NCBI RefSeq assembly: GCF_030758295.1
Contig: NZ_CP132335.1
Coordinates: 4,874,412-4,938,411 of the forward strand
Direction: 5' to 3'
Origin: Pararhizobium sp. IMCC21322
GTDB lineage: Bacteria > Pseudomonadota > Alphaproteobacteria > Rhizobiales > GCA-2746425
DNA length: 64,000 bases
Under the pieces are notes generated by a model that searched no databases, was not told the DNA's origin, and saw nothing but the letters and a program-made list of their open reading frames with translations. The position numbers and the translations under genes were made by a program. This document shows positions 26,899 through 35,935 of the stretch, piece by piece; position 1 is the stretch's first letter; each line of letters starts with the position of its first letter.

Positions 26899-27477
26899 AT
26901 GACCCAGTCACCCACTAAGAAAGAACAAACCCGCGCGCGCATTCTGGACGCTGCTAGCAAAAGCTTCAGAAGTAGTGGCTATGCGGGTACCGGAGTAGAC
27001 GGCATTGCAAAGGCCGCCGGTGTTACCTCAGGCGCATTCTACGCTCATTTCGGATCGAAAGATGGTGCGTTTGACGCAGTGCTGGCGGCTGGGATGGACG
27101 AGGTGATTGAGAGCATTCCGGGATTTCAGACAGAGTTTGGATCTGATTGGGTTGCTGCCTTTGCCAATTATTATCTGGGTGAGGCGCATCGTAATGACCT
27201 TGCCTGCGGCTGCGCAATGACAACACTGTCACCTGAAGTCGCACGGGCAGATCTCGATATGCACACGGCGTATGAAACGAAGATGAACAGAATTGTGGGG
27301 CTGATTGCCGATGGTTTGGATGGCGGCTCAGAGGATGCGCGCAATGCCCGGGCCTGGGCGATGATAAGCACCCTGATCGGTGGGTTGACGCTATCACGGG
27401 CCGTTGCAAATCCGGATATCGCAAACGGGATCGCTGCAGCGGCCCGCACTGCAGCTGTGGCCGCCTCCGAGGCCTGA
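26899..27477 (+). CDS. TetR/AcrR-family transcriptional regulator
   Basis: 192 residues. N-terminal helix-turn-helix TRARILDAASKSFRSSGYAG then GVDGIAKAAGVTSGAFYAHFGSKDGAF (shown in part) is the classic TetR signature; the C-terminal ligand domain includes ACGCAMTTLSPEVARAD, as in the TetR_C subgroup near AcrR/YxaF-type regulators. It is divergent from the tautomerase and upstream of the mosaic DUF1348 gene. GAAAGGA precedes the ATG. Confidence 0.92.
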   Translation: MTQSPTKKEQTRARILDAASKSFRSSGYAGTGVDGIAKAAGVTSGAFYAHFGSKDGAFDAVLAAGMDEVIESIPGFQTEFGSDWVAAFANYYLGEAHRNDLACGCAMTTLSPEVARADLDMHTAYETKMNRIVGLIADGLDGGSEDARNARAWAMISTLIGGLTLSRAVANPDIANGIAAAARTAAVAASEA

Positions 27478-27517
27478 CGATCCGACATGATTTAGCACCC
27501 CAAAAGGACATCTTCCC

Positions 27518-28165
27518 ATGGAAACCCTCTCACCGCTGCCGCCCCTCACACGTGAATCCGCGATCCAAAAGGTGCGCCTCGCGGAAGATGGCTGGAACAC
27601 CCGCGATGCAGCCAAAGTCGCCACGGCCAACACGCTCGATACAAAATGGCTTCGCGAGATCGATTATCGCCTGATCAAAGAACTCTGGGCCTTTACCGAC
27701 AACCGCATCGCAGTCCGCTACGCCTATGAATGGCTTGATGACACCCACAACTGGTTTCGGTCATACGGGAATGAAAACTGTGAGTTTGCCGGAAACGGGC
27801 TGATGCAAGACCGTTTCGCAAGCATCAACGACCTGCCTATCGCTGAAGCTGACCGCAAGTTTCGACAGGTCGGGAGCAGAATCATGAGCCAGGTAAAAGC
27901 ACAACTTTTAGACGCCGTTGAACGTTTGAAGGAAGACAATTTCAAAACGGGTCCAAACTGGAATTCATGCCATGATCTTTGCCAATCCAACGAGGGAAGT
28001 CCGGACTTAGACTGGGTACATGGTTTGGTTCATCTGATCGAAGGCGATAAGTCTAACGCCTCCTACTGGTATCGCAGAGCAGGGAAAACACAAGCAAGCC
28101 AAGAATTTGAAGGCGAATGGCTGAGCATTCCCAATGAGCTCAAAGGCGCGCCCAATCCCGAATGA
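27518..28165 (+). CDS. Mosaic protein: DUF1348 (NTF2-like) part with internal deletion, fused to a WVHxxxHxxEGD-type domain
   Basis: 215 residues. Residues 1-117 follow the DUF1348/SnoaL-like pattern ([51 protein letters not shown]), but the usual ~22-residue block between two tryptophans (RNRAEF...TRKW in full-length members, from memory) is missing in frame at about residue 46. After DRKF the normal C-terminus is absent; instead a different domain follows from Met123 ([20 protein letters not shown]), with [21 protein letters not shown] (in part) and WYRRAGK. A GGGAG lies before that internal ATG (27884), so the second part may once have been, or still be, its own gene. Confidence 0.7.
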   Translation: METLSPLPPLTRESAIQKVRLAEDGWNTRDAAKVATANTLDTKWLREIDYRLIKELWAFTDNRIAVRYAYEWLDDTHNWFRSYGNENCEFAGNGLMQDRFASINDLPIAEADRKFRQVGSRIMSQVKAQLLDAVERLKEDNFKTGPNWNSCHDLCQSNEGSPDLDWVHGLVHLIEGDKSNASYWYRRAGKTQASQEFEGEWLSIPNELKGAPNPE

Positions 28166-28310
28166 TTCCGTATAATTAAGAAGGGCTCTAGACGCGGTCA
28201 TTTAGCCTGCGAAAACCCTCGGGCGGTTCACGAATGGACGATACCCATCATTTCGGGCTATATGCTGGCAATATTCAGATGCGCGAAATTTCCATGGTCA
28301 GAGAAGCACA

Positions 28311-29351
28311 ATGATAAAGCCCAGTTGGACGGGAACCAAGCAAAAGCGCAGCGCTACGCTGAAAGAGATCGCTCTGGAAGCCGGTGTAACCCCGATGACG
28401 GTCTCGAATGTGCTCAACCACCGCGACAGTGAAGTCAGCGAGAAGACACGCGAACGCGTTCAAACGGTGATAGATCGTCATCGCTACCGTCCACAGGCAG
28501 CAGCCTTGCAGTTGCGGTCGCAACATACACACGCTCTGGGCATGTTCATTCTCGATGATGTGCCACAGTTCCTGAACGACCCCTTTACGACCCAGGTAGT
28601 CGCCGGCTTGTCCAACATTGCCTCGGAAAAGCACTACAGCGTGGTACTTCAGGGTGTGCGCTCCGACACGCTGCTGGAGGCCCCGCTTCTGGCCCGCCTG
28701 CAGACGGATGGCGTCTGCGCGATTCTATCGGGCAGTGATGCAGCGCGCCAGGCCGTGACCGAGCGCCTTCTCAGCCTGAATGTTCCGGTAGTTCTCATCC
28801 AGGAAGCCGTGAGTAATCCCGGCGTCTGCTGCGTGCGCCAGGATGATTACGACGGCGCCTGTCAGATCGCACGGTATCTGGTCGAACGCGGTGTCCGCGA
28901 TATGATGTTCCTGACGCCCGGTGAGGATTGGCCGGCCATCAGACACAGATATAATGGTCTTCAATCCGTCTGCGGTGCTGTCGGCGCACGCCTGCGGGTC
29001 GTACGCTGCGGTGACGAATCTCTTGTCTCGACCCAAAATGCAGTGGCTGCAGCAATCGAGGCAGACGTCATGCCTGCGGCTATCGTCGGTGGGAATGACC
29101 GCATGGCCATGGCCGCAATGGAGTATCTGCGCCAGCGCGGCTTGCAGGTGCCAGAGGATATCCGCGTTACCGGGTTCAACAGTTTCGATGTGTCGGCATT
29201 CGCCAACCCAAGTCTCGTCACCATCCGTTCAGACGCATACGAATTGGGGCGCCGGGCCGGACAGGAATTGTTGACCAAGATCGAAACCGGCGCGTTCACT
29301 GCCGAGGACATTGTTCTGCCTGTCGATTTTGTCGCCGGCCAATCAGCCTGA
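28311..29351 (+). CDS. LacI-family transcriptional regulator
   Basis: 346 residues. A short lead is followed by the LacI helix-turn-helix (about 15-60): ATLKEIALEAGVTPMTVSNV and SEVSEKTRERVQTVIDRHRY. The effector domain runs from 70 to the end, with HTHALGMFILDDVPQF and the C-terminal IRVTGFNSFDVSAFANP. It is convergent with the operon that ends in the ceramidase-like gene and probably controls it; a palindrome upstream of that operon (37726-37749) is a possible target. Confidence 0.9.
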   Translation: MIKPSWTGTKQKRSATLKEIALEAGVTPMTVSNVLNHRDSEVSEKTRERVQTVIDRHRYRPQAAALQLRSQHTHALGMFILDDVPQFLNDPFTTQVVAGLSNIASEKHYSVVLQGVRSDTLLEAPLLARLQTDGVCAILSGSDAARQAVTERLLSLNVPVVLIQEAVSNPGVCCVRQDDYDGACQIARYLVERGVRDMMFLTPGEDWPAIRHRYNGLQSVCGAVGARLRVVRCGDESLVSTQNAVAAAIEADVMPAAIVGGNDRMAMAAMEYLRQRGLQVPEDIRVTGFNSFDVSAFANPSLVTIRSDAYELGRRAGQELLTKIETGAFTAEDIVLPVDFVAGQSA

Positions 29352-29442
29352 AGCCTTGCGCGTTCCTTTACGGGGATCGGGAGGGAAAGACACCCAGTTT
29401 GCTCCTGCCCTGTGGATGCCAAGGCGTCAGAGCTTCAGGGCG

Positions 29443-30825
29443 TCAGATCAGGCTGGTGATCATCTCTGTCGCCTTGTCCAGGGTCTTTTCCAAACCGCCC
29501 GCTGCGAACATTGCCACTCTGACCGGATAGACATCTGTTTCATAAGCCTCCTGCGACGGCAGATAACTCAAACCGCCATTGCAAAGGTTCATGACCACGA
29601 TGCTGAGCTCCGGGAACCGCGCCCGTAATTTGATCTGGAATGCGCTGTAAAGTTCGATAGGTGCTCCCACAACGATCGAAGGCCCGAGACGCCAGACATA
29701 TAATGGCATGTCGAATGTTGGCCCGTCACCGATCTTCTCGCGCTTCGCCAGTTTGCGTTCCAGCCGCTCCTTCATGAAACCCTTGGGAGTGCTGGCCAGT
29801 TCTGCCTTGATTTCGTCCATCGTTTTTTGCGGCACCATGTCCAGTGCAACCCAATCGCACAGACTGGCAAATGCAGTACACGGAGGGTTCGGTTCATACC
29901 CCCAGCGTGCCAAATCCGCGCCAGAATCCTCCTTGTGCGAAAAAGACAGCATATGTCCGCTTGGCGACATGCTTTCCAGGGCTTGCAACACGGCATAAGC
30001 CACTTCGCGGCCGTTCTGGTCCGCCGCTTCCACATCATCTTCAAAGCTTCGGCGCGGTGTCAGTTCGCCCGACGCGCCGTTCAGGAACAGGCATATCCCA
30101 CCCCCTACAGTTTTCTCGACGGTTTCCCGTAATGCGCCAACATAATCAGACGAGATCAACTTGTTGGCCCCACCCACGGAAGTCGGGTGGCAGGCATAGT
30201 TTACAATGGTCGCGATCGGTGTTCCGTCCTTGCCGTTAACCCGCCCCACCAACAAGGTGTCGTCCGCATTACCGGCCGGGTTCAGACCGCAAATAAGCAT
30301 ATCGCTTCCTGTCAGCGGCAGTTCACGATTATAGGCCAGACGGCAAACGCCGTTCGTCCATGTCAGCACCGCCGGTTCCAGATTGGCCCGCGCCTCGGCA
30401 ATCACCTGTTTGCAGGCCGCGCCGACCTTGTCACGGAAGGGTTGAATAAGTTCGCCACCGGGGGAATCTGCGTGACAGAGGTCGGTGAAGGGCGCGCCGT
30501 GGGTATGGGCCAGCGTCATCAGAAATTCATCCGCAGCAAAGCCGAATTCCGCGATCAGCGGTTGGCGCAACCCATCTTCATCTGCTTTCGACATGAAGGA
30601 CATCAAATCAAGTGACAACAGGAAAACGGGGCGCGACGCCCCTTCCGCTTGCAATGCCAGACAGGTCGCATAAAGCGGCCTGTGCACCCCTTCGGCGATA
30701 TCATGGGTGGAACTGCCCCATGTCCGGGCATACATGCCTTCAGGTGGGGTGATATCAGCTCGAGCGATCCCAACACTGCCCGCGAATTCATTCTGGGTTA
30801 GTGGATCTATGCCGTCTTTTGTCAT
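29443..30825 (-). CDS. Neutral/alkaline ceramidase-like zinc hydrolase (cytoplasmic)
   Basis: 460 residues, no signal peptide. It resembles the N-terminal domain of neutral ceramidases: VGIARADITPPEG at 18-30, the histidine motif LAHTHGAPF near 107, NYACHPTSVGG near 205, and NGASGELTPR near 245. In true neutral ceramidases the last segment carries the nucleophilic serine (GDVSPN); here it reads GELTPR, so the classical mechanism is doubtful while the zinc histidines are kept. Last gene of the operon, 12 bp after the dehydratase. Probably hydrolyses an amide or ester in the imported compound rather than ceramide. Confidence 0.8.
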   Translation of the reverse strand: MTKDGIDPLTQNEFAGSVGIARADITPPEGMYARTWGSSTHDIAEGVHRPLYATCLALQAEGASRPVFLLSLDLMSFMSKADEDGLRQPLIAEFGFAADEFLMTLAHTHGAPFTDLCHADSPGGELIQPFRDKVGAACKQVIAEARANLEPAVLTWTNGVCRLAYNRELPLTGSDMLICGLNPAGNADDTLLVGRVNGKDGTPIATIVNYACHPTSVGGANKLISSDYVGALRETVEKTVGGGICLFLNGASGELTPRRSFEDDVEAADQNGREVAYAVLQALESMSPSGHMLSFSHKEDSGADLARWGYEPNPPCTAFASLCDWVALDMVPQKTMDEIKAELASTPKGFMKERLERKLAKREKIGDGPTFDMPLYVWRLGPSIVVGAPIELYSAFQIKLRARFPELSIVVMNLCNGGLSYLPSQEAYETDVYPVRVAMFAAGGLEKTLDKATEMITSLI

Positions 30826-30837
30826 GTCTGCTCCATT

Positions 30838-32016
30838 CTACCAATCGCCCACAGAGCCGTCATCATAGAACACCCGCTGCGGGGCCTCCTGCCGGAACGG
30901 GTGTTTGGAGATTTCATCGAGATTTAGTTCAATACCCAACCCCGGCTTTTCGCCCGGTAAAGCTGTCCGCGTCTTGGGGTCTATATCGTGTGATTGTGTA
31001 GCGATGTCGTTACGCCATGGCACGTCTTTGCTAACTGTTTCGCAAATCACATAGTCCGGTTGTGAAAAGCCAAACTCCAGCGATGCAGCTGTGCTGATCG
31101 GGCCTTGCGGATTGTGCGGAGCAAGTGCGATGCGGTGCACCTCGGCCAATGCAGCGATCTTGCGCGCTACGGACAGGCCGCCGATATGAGTAATATCGGG
31201 CTGAACCACATCGCAGGCACCAGCCGCAAACAGAGCGTTGAACTGCCCGATATGGGTAAGCCGTTCCCCCGTCGCAATCGGGGTGTTCACACTGCTGCGG
31301 ATTTCCGCAAGGCCTGCGATGTTTTCAGGCCAACACGGCTCTTCAAAGAAATACAAGCTGTATGGGTCCAGCGCCCGCGCGAATTGCCCCCCCATGGTGG
31401 GGGATTGTCGGGCGTGACAATCAACCATGATATCGATGTCGGGGCCGACAGCTTCGCGCATTGCTTCAACAGCCTGGACGGCAGCGGCAACGCCCTTGCC
31501 ACCTTCCAGTACCTTGGTTGGTGGTACGGCCATGGACTTGAAAGCAGAATAACCATCTTCGACCGCCGCCTTTGCCAATTCGCCAAACCGAGCTGCGTTA
31601 CTCACAGGTGTCTCATAGAATTGCTTCATGTCACCGCCACCAAGGTGGCAGTATAGCCGGATATTGTCGCGCACGGTTCCGCCCCAAAGCCGATGGCAAG
31701 GGGTGTTGTAATGCTTGCCCGCAATATCCCACAGCGCCAGATCTATGCCGGATATCGCTGTTGAGCGAACGATCCCGCTTCCGTGCCAGAAGTGTTGACG
31801 GAACATCATCTGCCACAAATGTTCAATCCGCAGCGGGTCTTCGCCGATCAGCAAATCGGCCATGTCCTCAACCGCACCGACGACAGAGCGTGTGTGCCAC
31901 TCCAGCGTTGCCTCGCCCCAGCCATACAACCCGGGCTGATCCGTCTCGACCCGTACGAATATCCAGTTCCGCATATTCGCGTTGCAAACGAACGTTTTGA
32001 TACCAGTGATTTTCAC
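30838..32016 (-). CDS. Enolase-superfamily sugar-acid dehydratase (galactonate dehydratase-like)
   Basis: 392 residues from GTG 32016; an upstream extension would overlap the transporter gene and is rejected, and AGGGG lies before the GTG. Metal-binding and catalytic motifs of the mandelate racemase group are present: [10 protein letters not shown] (Asp and the following His, as in galactonate and mannonate dehydratases), [27 protein letters not shown] and [11 protein letters not shown]. It would dehydrate an aldonic acid to the 2-keto-3-deoxy acid. Directly after the transporter ATPase gene, so it probably acts on the imported or hydrolysed product. Confidence 0.88.
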   Translation of the reverse strand: MKITGIKTFVCNANMRNWIFVRVETDQPGLYGWGEATLEWHTRSVVGAVEDMADLLIGEDPLRIEHLWQMMFRQHFWHGSGIVRSTAISGIDLALWDIAGKHYNTPCHRLWGGTVRDNIRLYCHLGGGDMKQFYETPVSNAARFGELAKAAVEDGYSAFKSMAVPPTKVLEGGKGVAAAVQAVEAMREAVGPDIDIMVDCHARQSPTMGGQFARALDPYSLYFFEEPCWPENIAGLAEIRSSVNTPIATGERLTHIGQFNALFAAGACDVVQPDITHIGGLSVARKIAALAEVHRIALAPHNPQGPISTAASLEFGFSQPDYVICETVSKDVPWRNDIATQSHDIDPKTRTALPGEKPGLGIELNLDEISKHPFRQEAPQRVFYDDGSVGDW

Positions 32017-32035
32017 GGGCCAGTGTCCCCTTGTG

Positions 32036-33037
32036 TTACTTTGCTGCAGTTGCCCTCCCGGGCAGATCTTCCGCGAAATGGCAGCTTGCCTGATGCTCGT
32101 CGCCCATCTGTCGCAATTGCGGAGTTTCAGACCGGCAGATGTCTTGAGCAAATGGACAACGCGAGTGGAAATGGCAGCCTTGCGGCGGCGACAAGGGGCT
32201 GGGCAGTTCGCCCCGCACACGGTCGCGTTTATGGCGCAACCGTGGATGAGCCACCGGGATTGCCGCCATCAGGGCCTGCGTGTAGGGGTGCATCGGACGA
32301 CTGAATAATTCATCACGCCGGGCGATTTCTACAATTCGGCCCAGATACATGACTGCAATGCGGTCAGAGATATGCCGCACAACGGCCAGATCATGCCCTA
32401 TGAAAAGATAGCTCATGCCCATCTTTTCCTTCAGGTCCTGCATCAGATTGATCACCTGCGCCTGCACTGACACATCCAGCGCCGAAACTGCTTCGTCGCA
32501 TACCACCAGTTTGGGTTTTGGCGCTATGGCGCGCGCAATACCAATTCTTTGGCGCTGGCCACCGGAAAACTGGTGGGGATGACGGTTGCGGAAACGTGCG
32601 GGCAACCCCACCATTTCCAATAACTCTGCCGCATAAGCACGCAGTTCGGGTGTTCGCTTGTGACCTTGCGCATAAAGCGGTTCGAGGATGATCTCTTCCA
32701 CCGTCATGCGCGGGTTTAGGGAGGCATGAGGGTCCTGAAATATGATCTGGAGGTCTTCCCGAACACGGCGCATGCTGGCAGGATCCATCGAAAGAATGTC
32801 GCGGCCATCAAAATTGACTGCACCCGACGTGGCAGACAACAGATTCAGGATCAGCCGTCCGACCGTCGACTTCCCGCAGCCGCTTTCACCGACAAGACCG
32901 AGCGTTTCGCCCTCACCCACTGTGAAAGATACACCATCAACGGCTCGCACCACAGGTTTTTCGCGGACAAACGGGTTCGACGTAGCCAGTGTGAAATGTT
33001 TCACAAGATTGTCTACGCGGATTAAAACTTTACTCAA
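32036..33037 (-). CDS. Oligopeptide/dipeptide-class ABC ATPase (OppF/DppF type)
   Basis: 333 residues from a TTG at 33037 overlapping the TGA of the preceding ATPase gene (TTGA) with GGGGGAG 8 nt upstream. Walker [10 protein letters not shown] near 52, signature [15 protein letters not shown] near 157, Walker [16 protein letters not shown] near 178, and a C-terminal oligopeptide-transporter domain with [16 protein letters not shown]. Works with the OppD-type partner to power import. The N-terminal 15 residues are uncertain. Confidence 0.92.
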   Translation of the reverse strand: MSKVLIRVDNLVKHFTLATSNPFVREKPVVRAVDGVSFTVGEGETLGLVGESGCGKSTVGRLILNLLSATSGAVNFDGRDILSMDPASMRRVREDLQIIFQDPHASLNPRMTVEEIILEPLYAQGHKRTPELRAYAAELLEMVGLPARFRNRHPHQFSGGQRQRIGIARAIAPKPKLVVCDEAVSALDVSVQAQVINLMQDLKEKMGMSYLFIGHDLAVVRHISDRIAVMYLGRIVEIARRDELFSRPMHPYTQALMAAIPVAHPRLRHKRDRVRGELPSPLSPPQGCHFHSRCPFAQDICRSETPQLRQMGDEHQASCHFAEDLPGRATAAK

Positions 33038-34026
33038 TTGGCGCTCTCCCCCAACAACATTTCGGCACGAATACACGCCGAACTGTGGTTGCCGGACAGA
33101 TTCACCTGAGCGGGGTGCCCCTCATTACAGGCGTCAATCGCCTTGTCACAGCGCGGGGCAAACAGACAACCCGGCGGTGCGGCAGCGGGGTTTGGCATAG
33201 ACCCCGGAATAGTGTTCAGCTGCGTCCGCGTTTCAGTCAGCTTCGGTGTGCTGTTCATCAGCCCGGTGGTATAGGGATGTGCCGGATGGTCGAAAATCTG
33301 CATCACCTCAGCCTGTTCGGCAACGCAGCCCGCATACATCACAGTGACCCGGTCGGCGACTTCGGCAACAACACCCATATTATGGGTTATCAACATGATG
33401 GCAGTGCCAGTCTCGAAGCGCAGGTCGTTCAACAGATCCAGAAGCTGCCCTTGAATGGTCACATCAAGCGCTGTGGTCGGCTCATCCGCGATCAACAACC
33501 GTGGAGAACAGATCAAAGCCATGGCGATCATCACCCGTTGTCGCATGCCACCTGACATTTGATGCGGAAAATCATCCAGACGGGACCTAGGTGATGGAAT
33601 ACCGACCATGTCCAGCAGTTCCACCGCCCTGTCACGAGCCGCTCTTGCACTGACACGCCCGTGGTATCGAATGGTTTCAACAAGCTGGCGACCGATTGTA
33701 AACACCGGGTTCAGCGATGTCATGGGTTCCTGAAAGATCATGCCGATTTGGCGCCCGCGTATCTTTTGCCACTCCCGCCGCGACAGCCGGGTAATATCGC
33801 GCCCCTCAAACAGGATGGTACCGGAAATCGCCGTTTCGGCAGCAAGCAAACCCATGATTGCCAGCGCCGTCACGCTTTTGCCCGATCCACTTTCGCCAAC
33901 AACACACATCATCTCGCCGGCCGTCACATCAAAGCTGACATTGCTGACCGCTGGCAATCGACCGGATTTGGGTGCAAAATCTACGGTCAGATCCCTGATC
34001 GAAAGAATTGGCGGATCACTGCTCAT
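33034..34026 (-). CDS. Oligopeptide/dipeptide-class ABC ATPase (OppD/DppD type)
   Basis: 330 residues. Walker [10 protein letters not shown] near 40, signature [15 protein letters not shown] near 155, Walker [16 protein letters not shown] near 175. The C-terminal domain has [20 protein letters not shown], the cysteine-rich segment typical of the OppD/DppD class. The ATG overlaps the stop of the permease gene, and its own stop overlaps the TTG start of the OppF-type gene. Confidence 0.94.
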   Translation of the reverse strand: MSSDPPILSIRDLTVDFAPKSGRLPAVSNVSFDVTAGEMMCVVGESGSGKSVTALAIMGLLAAETAISGTILFEGRDITRLSRREWQKIRGRQIGMIFQEPMTSLNPVFTIGRQLVETIRYHGRVSARAARDRAVELLDMVGIPSPRSRLDDFPHQMSGGMRQRVMIAMALICSPRLLIADEPTTALDVTIQGQLLDLLNDLRFETGTAIMLITHNMGVVAEVADRVTVMYAGCVAEQAEVMQIFDHPAHPYTTGLMNSTPKLTETRTQLNTIPGSMPNPAAAPPGCLFAPRCDKAIDACNEGHPAQVNLSGNHSSACIRAEMLLGESAN

Positions 34027-34916
34027 CCCTCCTCCACCTTCATCCGCGGATCCAGCACATCGCGCAATCCGTCCCCAAGCAGGTTCAAGCCCAAGGCCGT
34101 AATGGCAATGGCAATACCGGGAACTACAGTGAGCCAGGCAGCTTCGCGCATATAGGCCCGTCCTTCCGATATCAGTATGCCCCAGCTTGGCACTGTGGGC
34201 GGTGCACCCAGCCCCATGAAACTCAGAACCGCTTCGGACAGCACTGAATAGGCGAAAACAAAACTCAATTGCACGATCATCGGTGCCATGGAATTGGGCA
34301 GCACGTGCTTCATGATAATTCGAAAATCGGTTGCGCCGGACGCCCGTGCAGCCATCACGAAATCCAGTTCTTTGACCACCAGAACCGAAGATCTCACCAC
34401 CCGTGCTGTCCGCGGTACATAGACCACAGACAGTGCTATGATCGCCGTCATCGACGAGGGGCCAAGCGCCGCTGCAATGCCGATTGCAAGCAACACGGCT
34501 GGAAAGGCCATCAACGCATCTGCAATCCGCATCAATATGTTATCAAGCCGTGCATAAAACCCTGCCAACGCGCCCAGCATAACGCCGAAAATTGCATTCA
34601 GAACGACAACGCTGGTTCCGATCATCAAGCTCAGCTGCGCACCATAAATGACCCGGGAGAACATATCGCGACCAAGGTTGTCAGTGCCCAGTAGATTATC
34701 AAAAGAGGGTGGTTGAAAGCGGTTTCGCATTGATAGTGCATTCGGCGAAATGTCCGTCAACAATGGTCCCAGAATGGTTAAAAGCACCACCGATCCAAAC
34801 AGAATCGCGCCGATCGCGAAGGAACGATTGCGCATGAAACGGCGCATCGTGGCAAGAAAACGAGCCAGACCGGTCGGCTCATCCTCGATAGCATCAATTT
34901 CGATATGACTTTGCAT
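34023..34916 (-). CDS. Dipeptide-class ABC permease (DppC type)
   Basis: 297 residues from the ATG at 34916, 4 bp after the stop of the first permease gene; a longer in-frame form would overlap that gene. About six transmembrane helices. LLGTDNLGRDMFSRVIYGAQ is the conserved DppC N-terminal motif, and the EAA-like coupling loop is in AARASGATDFRIIMKHVLPN. Forms the channel with the DppB-type partner. Confidence 0.93.
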   Translation of the reverse strand: MQSHIEIDAIEDEPTGLARFLATMRRFMRNRSFAIGAILFGSVVLLTILGPLLTDISPNALSMRNRFQPPSFDNLLGTDNLGRDMFSRVIYGAQLSLMIGTSVVVLNAIFGVMLGALAGFYARLDNILMRIADALMAFPAVLLAIGIAAALGPSSMTAIIALSVVYVPRTARVVRSSVLVVKELDFVMAARASGATDFRIIMKHVLPNSMAPMIVQLSFVFAYSVLSEAVLSFMGLGAPPTVPSWGILISEGRAYMREAAWLTVVPGIAIAITALGLNLLGDGLRDVLDPRMKVEEG

Positions 34917-34920
34917 CTGG

Positions 34921-35874
34921 TCAGTCTCGACCTTTGACGCGAATGCGTGGATCAAGCCAGAAATAAAGAACATCCACCACGATGTTCAAAAACAGCAAAG
35001 AGGCCGCAATGGAAATCAGCCCACCCTGCACAAGTGGAAAATCTCGACTGAGAATGGCATTACCCATCAGCGAACCGAGGCCGGGAATACCAAAAATCAC
35101 CTCAATCACGATGGAGCCGGATAACAGCACTGACAGGATAAGCCCCAGCACCGTTACAACGGGCATCATCACATTCGCCAGCGCGTGCTGGCCGACCACA
35201 ATCCATTCGCTCAGTCCTTTGGCGCGGGCCGTTCGGATGTAGTCCTGACTGAGAACTTCCAGCATCGTCGACCGCGTGATGCGGGTTAGCAGCCCTGCCT
35301 GTAGCAACGCCAGAGTCACGGCCGGCATCGTTGTGGTTTTCAGCCAACCCATCGGGCTTTCGCTGAAGGCAACGTATCCTCCCGTAGGAAACCATCCCAG
35401 ATGCACGGAAAACATCACGATGAAAATAAGAGCCAGCCAGAAATTCGGCAGCGAAATCCCGATCAAGGCGAACAGTGTTGCGATTTGGTCCAGCAGCTTA
35501 TTGTGGTTGAGTGCCGCGACAATCCCCGTGACCAGTCCGAAAATGATGGTAATCAAAAGCGAGTAAATCGAAATTCCCAACGTGATCGGAGTGCGGTCGA
35601 TGATAGCATCCAGAACGGGTGTCCCAAGCATCAGGGATTTGCCCAGATCCCCCTGAAACAGGTTGGTATAGAAACTTGTAATCTGGAGAAAAAATGGCTC
35701 GTTCAGTCCCATATTCTGGCGAATCTCTTCCAGATCTGCCGCAGAAGCCTCCGGACCGCCAATGACGGTCGCCGCATCGCCCGGGATCAGATAGATCATA
35801 CCAAACGCAAACAGACTGACTAGGAAGAGGATCGGAATTGCCTGTAACAGTCGGCTGACGGTGTAGCCAATCAT
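34921..35874 (-). CDS. Dipeptide-class ABC permease (DppB type)
   Basis: 317 residues from the ATG at 35874, which has GGGGAGGG 5-6 nt before it; a frame extension of 7 codons is rejected. First helix VSRLLQAIPILFLVSLFAF, then PGDAATVIGGPEAS, EPFFLQ, and the coupling loop DYIRTARAKGLSEWIVVGQH. Six transmembrane helices. First membrane gene after the binding-protein gene, separated by a hairpin. Confidence 0.93.
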   Translation of the reverse strand: MIGYTVSRLLQAIPILFLVSLFAFGMIYLIPGDAATVIGGPEASAADLEEIRQNMGLNEPFFLQITSFYTNLFQGDLGKSLMLGTPVLDAIIDRTPITLGISIYSLLITIIFGLVTGIVAALNHNKLLDQIATLFALIGISLPNFWLALIFIVMFSVHLGWFPTGGYVAFSESPMGWLKTTTMPAVTLALLQAGLLTRITRSTMLEVLSQDYIRTARAKGLSEWIVVGQHALANVMMPVVTVLGLILSVLLSGSIVIEVIFGIPGLGSLMGNAILSRDFPLVQGGLISIAASLLFLNIVVDVLYFWLDPRIRVKGRD

Positions 35875-35898
35875 GCGGACCCTCCCCTGGAACATTTG

Positions 35899-35924
35899 CC
35901 GGGGTCGCTAAATTGCGACCCCGG
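35899..35924 (-). other. Intercistronic stem-loop after the dipeptide-class binding-protein gene
   Basis: Perfect 10-bp arms CCGGGGTCGC / GCGACCCCGG with loop TAAATT, between the binding-protein stop and the DppB-type gene. No T-run; probably stabilises the binding-protein mRNA. Confidence 0.8.
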
Positions 35925-35935
35925 TCATTACATGC

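Noticed and set aside
22172-28165. Complete integrative island bounded by a tRNA repeat
   Set aside because: No integrase and no duplicated tRNA 3' end were found inside the window, so only a hotspot, not a defined island, is proposed.
32016-32220. N-terminal extension of the galactonate dehydratase-like protein
   Set aside because: The extension overlaps the OppF-type gene and has no enolase-superfamily sequence; the GTG at 32016 begins the capping domain.
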